From contig NZ_FQUT01000002.1 in the NCBI RefSeq assembly GCF_900129245.1, positions 310,001 to 374,000 of the forward strand: 64,000 nucleotides of DNA, in the 5' to 3' direction. Numbering within the stretch: the stretch's first letter is position 1; the number at the start of each line of letters is the position of its first letter. Source of the DNA: Chryseobacterium arachidis. Its GTDB lineage: Bacteria > Bacteroidota > Bacteroidia > Flavobacteriales > Weeksellaceae. Below are positions 42,803 to 52,510 of the stretch, piece after piece. Both the position numbers and the translations under genes were made by a program. The notes under the pieces were generated by a model. That model saw nothing but the letters and a program-made list of their open reading frames with translations. It was not told the DNA's origin and made no database searches.

Positions 42803-45145
42803 ATGAAGAAATTATTAATGTTGGCAGTTTTATTTCTGTCACAAATAGTCTTCTCACAATCCGACTGTATCACTGCAATTCCGGTTTGTGGAAATTCAGA
42901 TCTTTCATATAATTCTAACAGCTCGGGTACTATTCCTGAACAGACTTCTGCCAGCTGCTTAGCTCTTGAGCATTATTCTGTATGGTACGTTTTCACTGCA
43001 GCAACTACAGGAACTATCGAGTTTACCATAACACCTTTCACGGTTCCCGGGGTAACCCATTATGATTATGACTTTGCAGTATACGGACCAAATATTGATT
43101 GCACCACATGGGATTTCGGAAACGCAATTAAATGTAACTTCGACGGAACTACCGGGCCTACAGGTTTAAGCTCGACAATTACAGGAGACCAATGGGAAAC
43201 TCCACTGGATGTAGTGGCAGGGGAAACCTATTATCTTCTTATTGATAACTACATTCCTGGTAACCCTTATGGTTTTTCATTAACATGGGGAGGAACAGCC
43301 ACTTTAACATCTGCATTTAACGATCCTGCTTTAACGCCAAACCCTTTCATTACCCCAGGTACACCGGCTGCTAACCCTAGTGATCCTAATGAGATCTTCA
43401 AATGTGCATTGCCAACCATGTTTGATTTCACTACTTTAACTGCCGGAATCGTTAATGGTAACCCTAATTTTACAGTTAGTTATCATTTGACTCAAAATGA
43501 TGCCGTTGCAGGAACTGCTCCTATCACAACACCAATTATGGTCAATGGAACAGACATTTATTATTACAGAATAAAATATGAAGATCCGACAAACCCTGCT
43601 AACCCAGCAAATGGATGCTTCCAGGTAGGTAGATTTAAATTTAAACAAGGAAATATTGTCGTGCAAAATGCAACACTCACTGCTTGTAACAATAACAATA
43701 CAGGATTTGGATCATTCGATTTAACATCAGCGAATGTATATAACCCTACAGGTATCACAAAAAAATATTATCCTACATTAGCGGACCTTAATGCGGGAAC
43801 CAATGAAATCACGAATCCTTCTAATTATTATTCTACAGCTCCAAAAACTGTTTATGTAAAAGTAACAACAAGTGAAGGTTGCGTGGGAAGCTCTCAGATC
43901 ACATTACAGTTTTTACCACCCCTAACAGTAACCCCTGTTACTCTATTGGCTTGTAACAACAACAATATGGGAACCGGTACTTTTGATCTAACATCAGCAA
44001 ATGTTTATCCGGCATCAACCAATGTAACGAAGAAATATTACCTTACCCAAGCAGATCTGAATGCAGGAACAAATGAAATTTTAAATCCTGCAGCTTATGT
44101 ATCAGCTCCAAAAACAATTTACGTAAAAGTAATTACTCCACAAGGCTGTACCGGTTCTAATGTCATCACATTACAGTTCCACCCAGCGGTTACTGTAAAC
44201 GATGCATCGATCGAAGAATGTTATATTGATACCAATGTAACGTCAGGTTCTTTTGATCTGACTTCAGTAAGTGTAAGTTCTGTAGCCGGTCATACGAAGA
44301 AATATTATAAAACTCAGGCAGATGCTATTGCTGCAACGAATGAAATATTAAATCCTGGTGCATATATTGCGACAACAAGTGTTGTCTATGTAAGAGTAAT
44401 CAGCGAAAACAACTGTTTTGCTATTGCTAAAATAAGTCTGAAAGTTTTACCTCCTGTACAATCTAATGTATTAAAGGACAAAATTATCTGTATTGAAGAT
44501 ACTACTGTTTTAGATGCCGGACCGGGCTTTGCAGCTTATGAATGGAGCACAGGAGCAACGACTCAGTCTATCTCGAATGTATCTCCCGGAGCTTATTGGG
44601 TAAAATTAAAAACAGGAAAATGCTGGACTTTACAACAGGTAAATGTAAAAGCTTCTGTACAGCCTGTCATTACAAGCATTGATATTACAAATGATTCTTT
44701 CACAGTAATCGTAAATGGAGGAAAAGCTCCTTACAAGTACTCTTTAGACGGGGTCAACTGGCAGGATTCTAACGTATTCACAGGATTGCCGAGAGGTGAA
44801 AATAAAGTATACGTAAAAGATTCTTACGACTGTAATCCTATCGATGTTCAGGTAACCGTACCCAACCTTCTGAATGCGATTACTCCAAATGGAGACAACA
44901 AAAACGATTATATTGATTATTCTGCATTAGCCTACAAGAAAAACTTAGTGTTCACAGTGTATGACAGATATGGAAACATGCTGTACAAGGCAGACAAAAT
45001 CAGAGATTATACTTGGGACGGAACTTCCAACGGTAAGAAAATCCTTACAGGAACTTATTGGTACACGATCTCATGGAATGAAAATGATAAAAACAATACC
45101 GAAACGAAATACAGCGGTTGGGTATTAGTTAAAAACATAGAATAA
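42803..45145 (+). CDS. T9SS type B sorting-domain secreted protein, paralog 2
   Basis: A 780-residue protein with signal peptide (MLAVLFLSQIVFSQ) and the same N-terminal binding-type domain as paralog 1 (SDCITAIPVCGNSDLSY). It has three, not two, repeat modules of about 85 residues, two of them very alike (LTACNNNNTGFGSFDLTSANVY and LLACNNNNMGTGTFDLTSANVY), which explains its larger size. The C-terminal sorting domain (NAITPNGDNKNDYIDY, YDRYGNMLYKADKIR, VKNIE) is closest to that of paralog 3, not paralog 1. Expected at the cell surface or released. Confidence 0.85.
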   Translation: MKKLLMLAVLFLSQIVFSQSDCITAIPVCGNSDLSYNSNSSGTIPEQTSASCLALEHYSVWYVFTAATTGTIEFTITPFTVPGVTHYDYDFAVYGPNIDCTTWDFGNAIKCNFDGTTGPTGLSSTITGDQWETPLDVVAGETYYLLIDNYIPGNPYGFSLTWGGTATLTSAFNDPALTPNPFITPGTPAANPSDPNEIFKCALPTMFDFTTLTAGIVNGNPNFTVSYHLTQNDAVAGTAPITTPIMVNGTDIYYYRIKYEDPTNPANPANGCFQVGRFKFKQGNIVVQNATLTACNNNNTGFGSFDLTSANVYNPTGITKKYYPTLADLNAGTNEITNPSNYYSTAPKTVYVKVTTSEGCVGSSQITLQFLPPLTVTPVTLLACNNNNMGTGTFDLTSANVYPASTNVTKKYYLTQADLNAGTNEILNPAAYVSAPKTIYVKVITPQGCTGSNVITLQFHPAVTVNDASIEECYIDTNVTSGSFDLTSVSVSSVAGHTKKYYKTQADAIAATNEILNPGAYIATTSVVYVRVISENNCFAIAKISLKVLPPVQSNVLKDKIICIEDTTVLDAGPGFAAYEWSTGATTQSISNVSPGAYWVKLKTGKCWTLQQVNVKASVQPVITSIDITNDSFTVIVNGGKAPYKYSLDGVNWQDSNVFTGLPRGENKVYVKDSYDCNPIDVQVTVPNLLNAITPNGDNKNDYIDYSALAYKKNLVFTVYDRYGNMLYKADKIRDYTWDGTSNGKKILTGTYWYTISWNENDKNNTETKYSGWVLVKNIE

Positions 45146-45168
45146 TTTAGTTTTTAAACCGTTATTTA

Positions 45169-45197
45169 AATCACCTCAATTCTGGGGTGATTTTTTT
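45169..45197 (+). terminator. Terminator of T9SS paralog 2
   Basis: AATCACCTC (45169-45177) pairs with GGGGTGATT (45184-45192), one wobble, six-base loop, then a T-run. Confidence 0.85.
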
Positions 45198-45289
45198 ATG
45201 CACCAAACGAAAGCCCTTCACACCTAATGTTTTAAAACTTATCAACAATAATTCTTGATGAGTCTTTTTTATTTGCTTTTCAAAAAAAC

Positions 45290-45297
45290 TATCTTTG
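45290..45297 (+). promoter_or_regulatory. -7 promoter box of dnaB
   Basis: TATCTTTG matches TAnnTTTG and ends 7 bases before the dnaB ATG, so the leader would be two or three bases at most. A TTTG lies 14 bases upstream (45272-45275). Confidence 0.55.
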
Positions 45298-45304
45298 CAT
45301 CATT

Positions 45305-46900
45305 ATGGCGCAGAAAGAAACATTATCTTCTTTGACGAACGGAAACTTTGCAAGAGAACTCTCCATTGCTGACGGAAAAATGCCTCCCAATGCAGTAGAT
45401 TTTGAGAGATTAGTAATTGGTACTTTTTTAATTGATAAAAAAGGGCTCGACCATTCTATCGATTTGCTAACCCCTGAAGTTTTTTATGACCCGAGACATC
45501 AGGTAATTTTTTCTACCATTTTGAAATTGTATGAAGCCAACCAGCCTGTAGATATCATGACCATCATTCAGGATCTGAAAAAATCTGAAAAACTGAATCA
45601 GGCAGGTGGTGATCATTATATTGTTGAGCTTACGATGGGAGTAAGTTCTTCCGCCCACATCGAATATCATGTCCGCGTTATTCTAGAAAAATATATTTTA
45701 AGAAGCTTAATTAATGTTTCGGCGAATGTTATCGATTCTTCGTATAAAGAATCAACCGACGTTTTCGAATTATTGGATAAAGCGGAACAGTCATTCTTTG
45801 AAATTACCAACGGGACTATCAAAAAAGGGTTCGACACAGCCAATTCATTGGTAAAGCAGGCAATTGAAACCATCAAATCTTTAAAAGATAAAGAAGGACT
45901 TTCCGGAGTGCCTTCAGGTTTCAGAGATGTTGACAAAGAAACCGGAGGTTGGCAAAATTCCGACCTTATTATTATTGCGGCACGTCCGGCGATGGGAAAA
46001 ACCGCATTCCTTCTTTCGATGGCGAGAAATATAGCAGTAGGGCACAAAGTTCCGATGGCTTTATTTTCACTCGAGATGGCTTCGGTACAGCTGATTACCA
46101 GAATGATTGCTTCCGAAACAAGAATTTCTTCAGAAAAATTAAGAAAAGGAACATTAGACGATGAAGAATGGCAAAGACTGTTCTCCAATGTCTCCGAATT
46201 GGAAAATGCTCCTTTATATATAGACGAAACCCCTTCGCTTTCGATATTCGATTTCCGTGCAAAATGCCGAAGACTGGTAATGCAGCATGGGGTAAGAATA
46301 ATCATGGTCGACTACCTTCAGCTAATGACCGCCGGTGGTGGCAGCGGAAAAGGAGCCGGAAACCGTGAACAGGAAATTTCCATGATTTCACGATCTCTAA
46401 AAGCGATTGCCAAAGAACTGAACGTTCCTGTAATAGCCCTTTCTCAGCTTTCGCGTAGTGTGGAAACACGTCCCGGAAAAAGACCTCAGCTTTCAGATTT
46501 GAGGGAATCGGGAGCGATTGAGCAGGATGCAGATATCGTATCCTTCATCTTCCGTCCGGAATATTATAAAATTACCGTTTGGGATAATGATGAAGAAGGA
46601 CAGGAAACCTCAACAGAAAATCAGGCGGAATTAATTATTGCAAAGCACAGAAACGGTGCCACAGCCGATGTGCGTTTATCTTTCTTAAAACATTTTGCAA
46701 AATTCGGTGATATTGAAGCTGCTTTTGATGGCGGCATGGGCGGCGGGTATCCTTCAAATTACGGATCTGCAGAACCTAGCGGTTTTGATAAAATAAAAAC
46801 CACAATTCAACCGGGAGCGGCGTTCGATCTTCCGGACAGTTCAAAGCTTTCGGGATCTTCGATGAATGATTTTGATGATGATGACGATTTTCCTTTTTAA
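45305..46900 (+). CDS. dnaB: Replicative DNA helicase DnaB
   Basis: A 531-residue protein with the N-terminal DnaB domain (PPNAVDFERLVIGTFLID), a linker, and a RecA-like C-terminal domain: Walker A ARPAMGKT at about 226-233, Walker B MVDYLQL at about 334-340, and the DLRESGAIEQDADIV segment after it. It unwinds DNA at the replication fork as a hexamer. The C-terminal tail has a Gly-rich stretch and ends DDDDDFPF, an acidic hydrophobic tip like that of SSB. No intein is present in the P-loop, a common insertion site. It splits the four T9SS paralogs into two pairs. Confidence 0.96.
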   Translation: MAQKETLSSLTNGNFARELSIADGKMPPNAVDFERLVIGTFLIDKKGLDHSIDLLTPEVFYDPRHQVIFSTILKLYEANQPVDIMTIIQDLKKSEKLNQAGGDHYIVELTMGVSSSAHIEYHVRVILEKYILRSLINVSANVIDSSYKESTDVFELLDKAEQSFFEITNGTIKKGFDTANSLVKQAIETIKSLKDKEGLSGVPSGFRDVDKETGGWQNSDLIIIAARPAMGKTAFLLSMARNIAVGHKVPMALFSLEMASVQLITRMIASETRISSEKLRKGTLDDEEWQRLFSNVSELENAPLYIDETPSLSIFDFRAKCRRLVMQHGVRIIMVDYLQLMTAGGGSGKGAGNREQEISMISRSLKAIAKELNVPVIALSQLSRSVETRPGKRPQLSDLRESGAIEQDADIVSFIFRPEYYKITVWDNDEEGQETSTENQAELIIAKHRNGATADVRLSFLKHFAKFGDIEAAFDGGMGGGYPSNYGSAEPSGFDKIKTTIQPGAAFDLPDSSKLSGSSMNDFDDDDDFPF

Positions 46901-46967
46901 TAATTAAGATTAAGATATAGTTTGAACTTTTGCAAAATCTATAAAAAACTTTTAGTATTAGAGATGC

Positions 46968-47009
46968 CAGGCTGAGCCTGTCGAAGCCCTTATGATAAAC
47001 CTTTCGACA
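46968..47009. repeat. Intergenic palindromic repeat
   Basis: CAGGCT and AGCCTG (46968-46980) form a hairpin with a one-base centre, and TGTCGAA (46979-46985) with TTCGACA (47003-47009) form a second. The GGCTGAGCCTGTCGAAG core is of the kind repeated in intergenic regions of many genomes. It lies between dnaB and rnhA. The rest of this 200-base gap holds nothing I recognise. Confidence 0.55.
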
Positions 47010-47100
47010 ATTTCAAGGAAGTAACACGAATACTAACAGCTTAAGAAAGTTTTAAATATCTTTTTAAATTTATCTAAAATTAATTCAATTAAATAAAACC

Positions 47101-47577
47101 TTGAGAATAGAAATATACACCGACGGAGCTTGCAGCGGAAACCCCGGAAAAGGCGGATATGGAATTCTCATGCGCGTACCCGAAAAGAATTATCAGAAAA
47201 CATTTTCCAAAGGTTTCAGAAAAACCACCAACAACAGAATGGAGCTTTTGGCAGTCATCACTGCGCTGGAAAAACTGAAATCTACGGATAACGACATCCA
47301 TATTTATACCGACAGCAAATATGTTTCGGATGCCATTAACCAAAACTGGCTGGCCGGCTGGATTAAAAGAGGCTGGAAAAATGTGAAAAATCCTGATCTC
47401 TGGCAAAAATTTGTGGTACTCTACAATCTTCACAAACCAAAAATGCATTGGATAAAGGGACATGCAGGACATTTTGAAAATGAGCTCTGCGACAAGCTTG
47501 CCGTAACTGCCGCTGCATCAGCAAATTTGGAGATCGATTCTTACTTCGAGAGTCTAGAAAACAATTCTCTTTTTTAA
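47101..47577 (+). CDS. rnhA: Ribonuclease HI
   Basis: A 158-residue protein with the catalytic acids Asp8 (YTDGA), Glu48 (NNRMELLA) and Asp71 (IYTDSKYV), and the later GHAGHFENELCDKLA with the fourth Asp. It degrades the RNA strand of RNA-DNA hybrids. The start is TTG at 47101: the conserved N-terminus begins right there (M-R-I-E-I-Y-T-D), and no ATG is in frame nearby. It is single-domain, without an N-terminal hybrid-binding domain. Confidence 0.92.
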   Translation: MRIEIYTDGACSGNPGKGGYGILMRVPEKNYQKTFSKGFRKTTNNRMELLAVITALEKLKSTDNDIHIYTDSKYVSDAINQNWLAGWIKRGWKNVKNPDLWQKFVVLYNLHKPKMHWIKGHAGHFENELCDKLAVTAAASANLEIDSYFESLENNSLF

Positions 47578-47740
47578 TTTATATTGATCCTAAATTTGGT
47601 TAAAACATTTTTAATATTTCATCTTTTAACTTATCATTTATTACAAAATAACCATCATATTCGGTAAAATTAATATTGAATACATATTTATTGCTTAGGA
47701 TTTAATATCTTTACACGTCTAATTTTAAGTATGTTAATAA

Positions 47741-49996
47741 ATGAATAAAAAACTACTATCTTATTTATCCATTCTCTTACTCTGCTTTTTCGGAAAAAAT
47801 TCTGCTCAGACCTATCAGCTGACAGGAAATCCCGTATCAACAACAGGATGGACAATGGTTTCTCCCACAGTAGTCGGAACCCCGGCAGATTTCATTCAGC
47901 TTACTCCCGATACCAACAATCAGTCAGGATCTATCAGGCTTAATGATCCTATTAACCTGAAATATTGTGATAAGTGGAGAGTTGAATTCGATTTCAGAAT
48001 GGATTCTAACCAGACTGCCAATGGAGACGGTATCGCGTTCTGGTACCTGCAAAACCCACCGGTAGCCAGTGTATTGGGATCCGGGCTTGGAGTATCTCAA
48101 AATGCAATCGGTTTAATCGTAGGTTTCGACACGTACAATAACACAACGACTGCGGTAATGAGTAAAGTACACGTTGCTTACGGGCAGGTTGCCAACACCA
48201 CCGATAACAACAACGTCGAGTTTTTCAACACGGCAGGAAGCTCTTTCCACTCTCCCGACATGAATACAACACTTCCTTTTCAGGGAACGAACTATAAGCA
48301 TGTTGAAGTAACAGGAGAAACTATCGCCGGGACTCAAAACTGGATGATCAAGATTACCATTGACGGCACTGTGATCTGTAACCAGTCTTTTGCGCCTGCG
48401 GGTGCTGCTGCGGGAATGACGGTGGGATATTTCGGATTTTCAGCTTCTACAGGAGGAAACAGATCGAGACACTCTATTAAAAATGTAAAAGTTTATGTAG
48501 ATAAAGTTGCTATCAACCAAGCATTAGTAACTGATACTTTCTGCCCTAACCCATCAACAGGACAAGGAACAGTAAATTTAACGACTTATCAGAATCAGTT
48601 TGTAACGAACCCAGCAAATTACACATTCTCATACAGTGTTGGAGGAACTGCGATCACGAATCCTACGAATTATCAGTTCAGTGCTAATACATCAGTTTCT
48701 GTTTTAATTAAAGATAACTCCGGAATTCTTTGTGATAACCCGGACGGGAAGATACAGCTGAATCTGTCACCATTTACAGCAACACCACAAACCCTTACGG
48801 AATGCAATAACAATAATATAGGAACAGCGACGTTCAACCTTACATCTGCGAATGTGGGTGAGCCTGCAGGATCTACAAAGAAGTATTATAAAACATTGGC
48901 AGACCTTAATGCTGGAACCAACGAGATAACAAATGCGAATTCGTACCTTTCACAGGCAGGGACCGTATATGTAAAAGTAACTACTCCTCTTGGATGTACA
49001 GGTTCTACAACCATTACACTGGCATTTTTCCCACAAATTCCTACGACAGAAGTTACTATGGAATCTTGTTTTATCGAAGGTGCGCCAACAACCGGATCTT
49101 TTGATCTTACACAGGCTAATGTAACCACTGCAACAGGCATTACCAAAGTATATTACAAAACTCAGGCTGATGCTTTGGCTGCAACCAATCCGATTACAGA
49201 TCCACCGACGAACTACATTACAACCTCATCCACTGTTTATGTAAGAATCACCAACTTGGCCAACTGTTTTGTCATTGCTAAAATAAATCTGAAAGTTTTA
49301 CCTCCTGTATATTCTTCAGTTTTAAGAGATAAGACTATCTGTATTGATGCAACAACAAACTTGGATGCAGGTGCAGGATTTGATTCTTATTTATGGAGCA
49401 CAGGTGCCACCACACAGTCCATTACAGGAGTAGGTCCCGGACTTTACTGGGTATTACTTAAAACAGGTAAATGTACTGCAAGACAATTGGTAAGAGTAAA
49501 TGTTGCCGCTCAGCCGGTAATTTCAAGCATTGATATTACGAACAATACCATCTCAATCAATGTAAGCGGAGGAAAAGCACCGTTCCAGTATTCCTTGGAT
49601 GGAGTAAACTGGCAGGATTCTAACGTGTTCACAGGGCTTGCAAGAGGTGAAGTGGTAGTATATGTTAAAGATTCATACAACTGTACACCAGTACATGTAC
49701 AGATTACAGTACCAAATCTTATCAATGCCATTACTCCAAACGGTGATAACCTGAACGACGTAATTGATTATACTGCGTTAGCATACAAGAAAAATTTAGT
49801 TTTCACCATCTACGACAGATACGGAAACATGCTATACAAAGCAGATAAGATCAGAAACTACAAGTGGGACGGAACAGCAGGCGGCAAAAAAGTACCGACT
49901 GGAACTTACTGGTATACCATCACTTGGAATGAAAACGATAAAAACAATACCCAAACAGTTTACAACGGCTGGGTATTGGTAAAAAATATAGAATAA
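47741..49996 (+). CDS. T9SS type B sorting-domain secreted protein with L-type lectin domain, paralog 3
   Basis: A 751-residue protein with signal peptide (LSILLLCFFGKNSAQ). Residues about 22-260 form a legume-lectin-like domain (DKWRVEFDFRMDSNQTANGDGIAFWY; NAIGLIVGFDTYNN; MTVGYFGFSASTGG), likely carbohydrate binding. Then come a short linker domain, two repeat modules of about 85 residues, and a T9SS type B sorting domain (NAITPNGDNLNDVIDY, YDRYGNMLYKADKIR, VKNIE) close to that of paralog 2. Its N-terminal part instead matches paralog 4. Terminator at 50004. Confidence 0.87.
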   Translation: MNKKLLSYLSILLLCFFGKNSAQTYQLTGNPVSTTGWTMVSPTVVGTPADFIQLTPDTNNQSGSIRLNDPINLKYCDKWRVEFDFRMDSNQTANGDGIAFWYLQNPPVASVLGSGLGVSQNAIGLIVGFDTYNNTTTAVMSKVHVAYGQVANTTDNNNVEFFNTAGSSFHSPDMNTTLPFQGTNYKHVEVTGETIAGTQNWMIKITIDGTVICNQSFAPAGAAAGMTVGYFGFSASTGGNRSRHSIKNVKVYVDKVAINQALVTDTFCPNPSTGQGTVNLTTYQNQFVTNPANYTFSYSVGGTAITNPTNYQFSANTSVSVLIKDNSGILCDNPDGKIQLNLSPFTATPQTLTECNNNNIGTATFNLTSANVGEPAGSTKKYYKTLADLNAGTNEITNANSYLSQAGTVYVKVTTPLGCTGSTTITLAFFPQIPTTEVTMESCFIEGAPTTGSFDLTQANVTTATGITKVYYKTQADALAATNPITDPPTNYITTSSTVYVRITNLANCFVIAKINLKVLPPVYSSVLRDKTICIDATTNLDAGAGFDSYLWSTGATTQSITGVGPGLYWVLLKTGKCTARQLVRVNVAAQPVISSIDITNNTISINVSGGKAPFQYSLDGVNWQDSNVFTGLARGEVVVYVKDSYNCTPVHVQITVPNLINAITPNGDNLNDVIDYTALAYKKNLVFTIYDRYGNMLYKADKIRNYKWDGTAGGKKVPTGTYWYTITWNENDKNNTQTVYNGWVLVKNIE

Positions 49997-50003
49997 TCTT
50001 AAA

Positions 50004-50037
50004 AAGATCACTCCCTGCCGGTGAGTGGTCTTTTTTT
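50004..50037 (+). terminator. Terminator of T9SS paralog 3
   Basis: AAGATCACTC (50004-50013) pairs with GAGTGGTCTT (50023-50032), one wobble, followed by a T-run. Confidence 0.85.
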
Positions 50038-50117
50038 AAGAACGCAGGTCTGATAATGTTTATTTTCAGACTCCTGATAACCAATTTTTTTTTATAATAA
50101 ACTAACCAACCGATCAA

Positions 50118-52379
50118 ATGAAAAAAACACTTCCTTATTTATTTTTTATTTTCATTTGTCTGTACGGGAAATTATCTTCCCAGACATATCAGCTTACAGG
50201 AAGCCCGGTGATCAACACTACCGGATGGGATCTTGTTTCCAATGCATCAGCAACCAGTGATTTTGTTCAGCTTACGCAGGATGTAGGAAACCAATTCGGA
50301 GTTGTAAAACTGGCAACTCCTATTAATCTTAAATATTGTGATAAATGGAAAGTAGAATTCGATTTCAGAATCGATGGAAACGGAACTACACAGTATGGAA
50401 GAGGGGATGGCTTTACATTCTGGTATTTAAGCAATCCCCCTACTGGATTTACCGGAGGTGGTGGTCTTGGGATCCCTTCAAACGCAAACGGATTAATGGT
50501 AGGATTTGATATATTCAACAATACCACGGAAGGACAGATGAGTAAAATCCACGTTCTGTACGGAACAAACAACTTACCTGCCGGCAATAACAATATAGAA
50601 TATAACAACACCGCAGGAAGTACTTTTCACTCTGCAGACTTAAACCCTACGCAACCTTTTGTGGGATCTGCCTACAAACATGTAGAAGTAAACGGAGAAA
50701 TGGATGCTATTAATCCTAATATCTGGCATATTAAAATACAGTTAGACGGAGTAGTGATCGCAGATCAGCCATTTACCGCATCTGGAGGAGCAGTAGGAAT
50801 GACTACCGGATATTTTGGTTTTTCTGCAGCAACAGGAGGGGCAAGTGCGAGACACTCTATTAAAAATGCAAAAATCTATATTGATAAAGTTCCAATTTTA
50901 ACGAATACCATTACCCCATTTGTTTGTGTTAATCCGGCAACGGGGAACGGAACTGTTGATTTAACATCTTTCCAGAATCAGTTTGTAACTACTCCGGCGA
51001 ACTATCAGTTTACCTACTTCGGACCCACAGGAACACCTATTACGAACCCTACAAACTATCAGTACTCAACAGGAACAACTAACATTACCGTTGTTGTTAA
51101 AGATCCATCGTCTACTCTTTGTGATAATGGTGACGGAAAAATTGTGCTTACTCCGAGCCCGTTTGCCGCCAATGATGTTACCTTAACAGGGTGCGACAAT
51201 AATAACGCAGGAGGAGCTGTATTCAATCTTACCGCTGCTGCACTATCGTCAGTTCCGGGAAGTACCGCTGTATTCTATAATACGATGTATGATCTTAATA
51301 ATCATCTGAATCCGATTACCAATCCATCGGCCTATCTTTCACCGGCAGCTGTAATATATGCCCAGGTAACTACGCCACAAGGATGTACAGATGTTGCACA
51401 GGTGACACTAAATTTATTTCCTGTCGTAGTCGTTCAGGAAGCCACATTGAGATCTTGTGCTATCGAGACTAATCCGTCGACAGCCTTATTTAATCTTACA
51501 ACAGCTACAGTAACCAGCCAGCCGGGAACCAAGACCTATTTCCCTTCTATGGCCGATGCCCAAAACGGAACCAATGCAATTTTGAACTTCAACAATTACA
51601 TCTCTCCAAATGGAGTCGTTTATATTAAAGTAACAAATGGCAACGGGTGCTACTCTATCGCCAAAGTTAATCTGATCGTCATTCCACAGGTATTCTCCAA
51701 TACTTTAGAAGATAAGATCATCTGTATGGAAGACACCACCACTTTGGATGCAGGACCAGGATTCACAGGATACGAATGGAGCACAGGTGCAACAACGAGA
51801 AGTATCACCAACGTATCAGTAGGAACCTATTGGGTAAAATTGAAGACAGGGAACTGTATCGCTACACAAACTGTAAAAGTATACGCTTCACAACAGCCTG
51901 TGATTACAAGTGTGGATATTTCCAGTACAACTGTAACGGTTTACGTAAACGGAGGAACAGCCCCTTACAAATACTCTTTGGATGGTATCAGCTGGCAGGA
52001 TTCTAATGAATTTAAAAATATGCCGAGAGGAGACAGCCATATTTATGTGAAAGATGCTTATGACTGCGATCCTGTAAACATCAGCATTGTTGTTCCTAAT
52101 TTAATTAATGTCATTACACCAAACGGCGACGGAGTAAACGATGCTATCGATTATTCGGCATTGGCAGGAAAACAGAATCTTGTATTCAATGTATTCGACA
52201 GATACGGAGCCAAAATTCACCAGGCAGACAAATCTAACCGATACAAATGGGACGGAACCGTGGCCGGCAGAAAAGTTCCTACAGGAAGCTACTGGTATTC
52301 TGTTTCATGGAATGAAAATGACAAGAAAAGCACTCCAATTAAATATTCAGGTTGGATTCTTGTGAAAAACAGAGATTAA
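50118..52379 (+). CDS. T9SS type B sorting-domain secreted protein with L-type lectin domain, paralog 4
   Basis: A 753-residue protein with signal peptide (LFFIFICLYGKLSSQ) and an L-type lectin-like domain (DKWKVEFDFRIDGNGTTQYGRGDGFTFWY; MTTGYFGFSAATGG) collinear with paralog 3. Its two repeat modules and C-terminal sorting domain (NVITPNGDGVNDAIDY, ALAGKQNLVF, NENDKKSTP, VKNRD) match paralog 1 much better than paralog 3. Probably displayed on the surface through the type IX system and binding glycans. Terminator follows. Confidence 0.87.
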   Translation: MKKTLPYLFFIFICLYGKLSSQTYQLTGSPVINTTGWDLVSNASATSDFVQLTQDVGNQFGVVKLATPINLKYCDKWKVEFDFRIDGNGTTQYGRGDGFTFWYLSNPPTGFTGGGGLGIPSNANGLMVGFDIFNNTTEGQMSKIHVLYGTNNLPAGNNNIEYNNTAGSTFHSADLNPTQPFVGSAYKHVEVNGEMDAINPNIWHIKIQLDGVVIADQPFTASGGAVGMTTGYFGFSAATGGASARHSIKNAKIYIDKVPILTNTITPFVCVNPATGNGTVDLTSFQNQFVTTPANYQFTYFGPTGTPITNPTNYQYSTGTTNITVVVKDPSSTLCDNGDGKIVLTPSPFAANDVTLTGCDNNNAGGAVFNLTAAALSSVPGSTAVFYNTMYDLNNHLNPITNPSAYLSPAAVIYAQVTTPQGCTDVAQVTLNLFPVVVVQEATLRSCAIETNPSTALFNLTTATVTSQPGTKTYFPSMADAQNGTNAILNFNNYISPNGVVYIKVTNGNGCYSIAKVNLIVIPQVFSNTLEDKIICMEDTTTLDAGPGFTGYEWSTGATTRSITNVSVGTYWVKLKTGNCIATQTVKVYASQQPVITSVDISSTTVTVYVNGGTAPYKYSLDGISWQDSNEFKNMPRGDSHIYVKDAYDCDPVNISIVVPNLINVITPNGDGVNDAIDYSALAGKQNLVFNVFDRYGAKIHQADKSNRYKWDGTVAGRKVPTGSYWYSVSWNENDKKSTPIKYSGWILVKNRD

Positions 52380-52407
52380 TTTTAATAACCATTCCACATA
52401 TGAAAAG

Positions 52408-52442
52408 GATCACTTCAAATTATTTTGGGGTGATCTTTTTTT
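52408..52442 (+). terminator. Terminator of T9SS paralog 4
   Basis: GATCACTTCAAA (52408-52419) pairs with TTTGGGGTGATC (52424-52435), two wobbles, then a T-run to 52442. Confidence 0.8.
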
Positions 52443-52510
52443 GTTTAATTTAGAACGAAATATTTCATTTTAAGCTTATTTAATTCGTGTTCAATTCTTA
52501 AATTTGGACT

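Noticed and set aside
45667..46305. 212-residue ORF on the - strand inside dnaB
   Set aside because: It lies wholly antisense to the conserved helicase domain, has no recognisable motif, and its openness follows from dnaB codon use.
45305..46900. Possible intein in DnaB
   Set aside because: The P-loop and Walker B segments are uninterrupted and total length (531) is normal.
40627..52379. CRISPR-like or satellite DNA in the repetitive secreted-protein genes
   Set aside because: The repetition is of 85-residue protein modules with diverged DNA inside long open frames; there are no short direct repeats with unique spacers.
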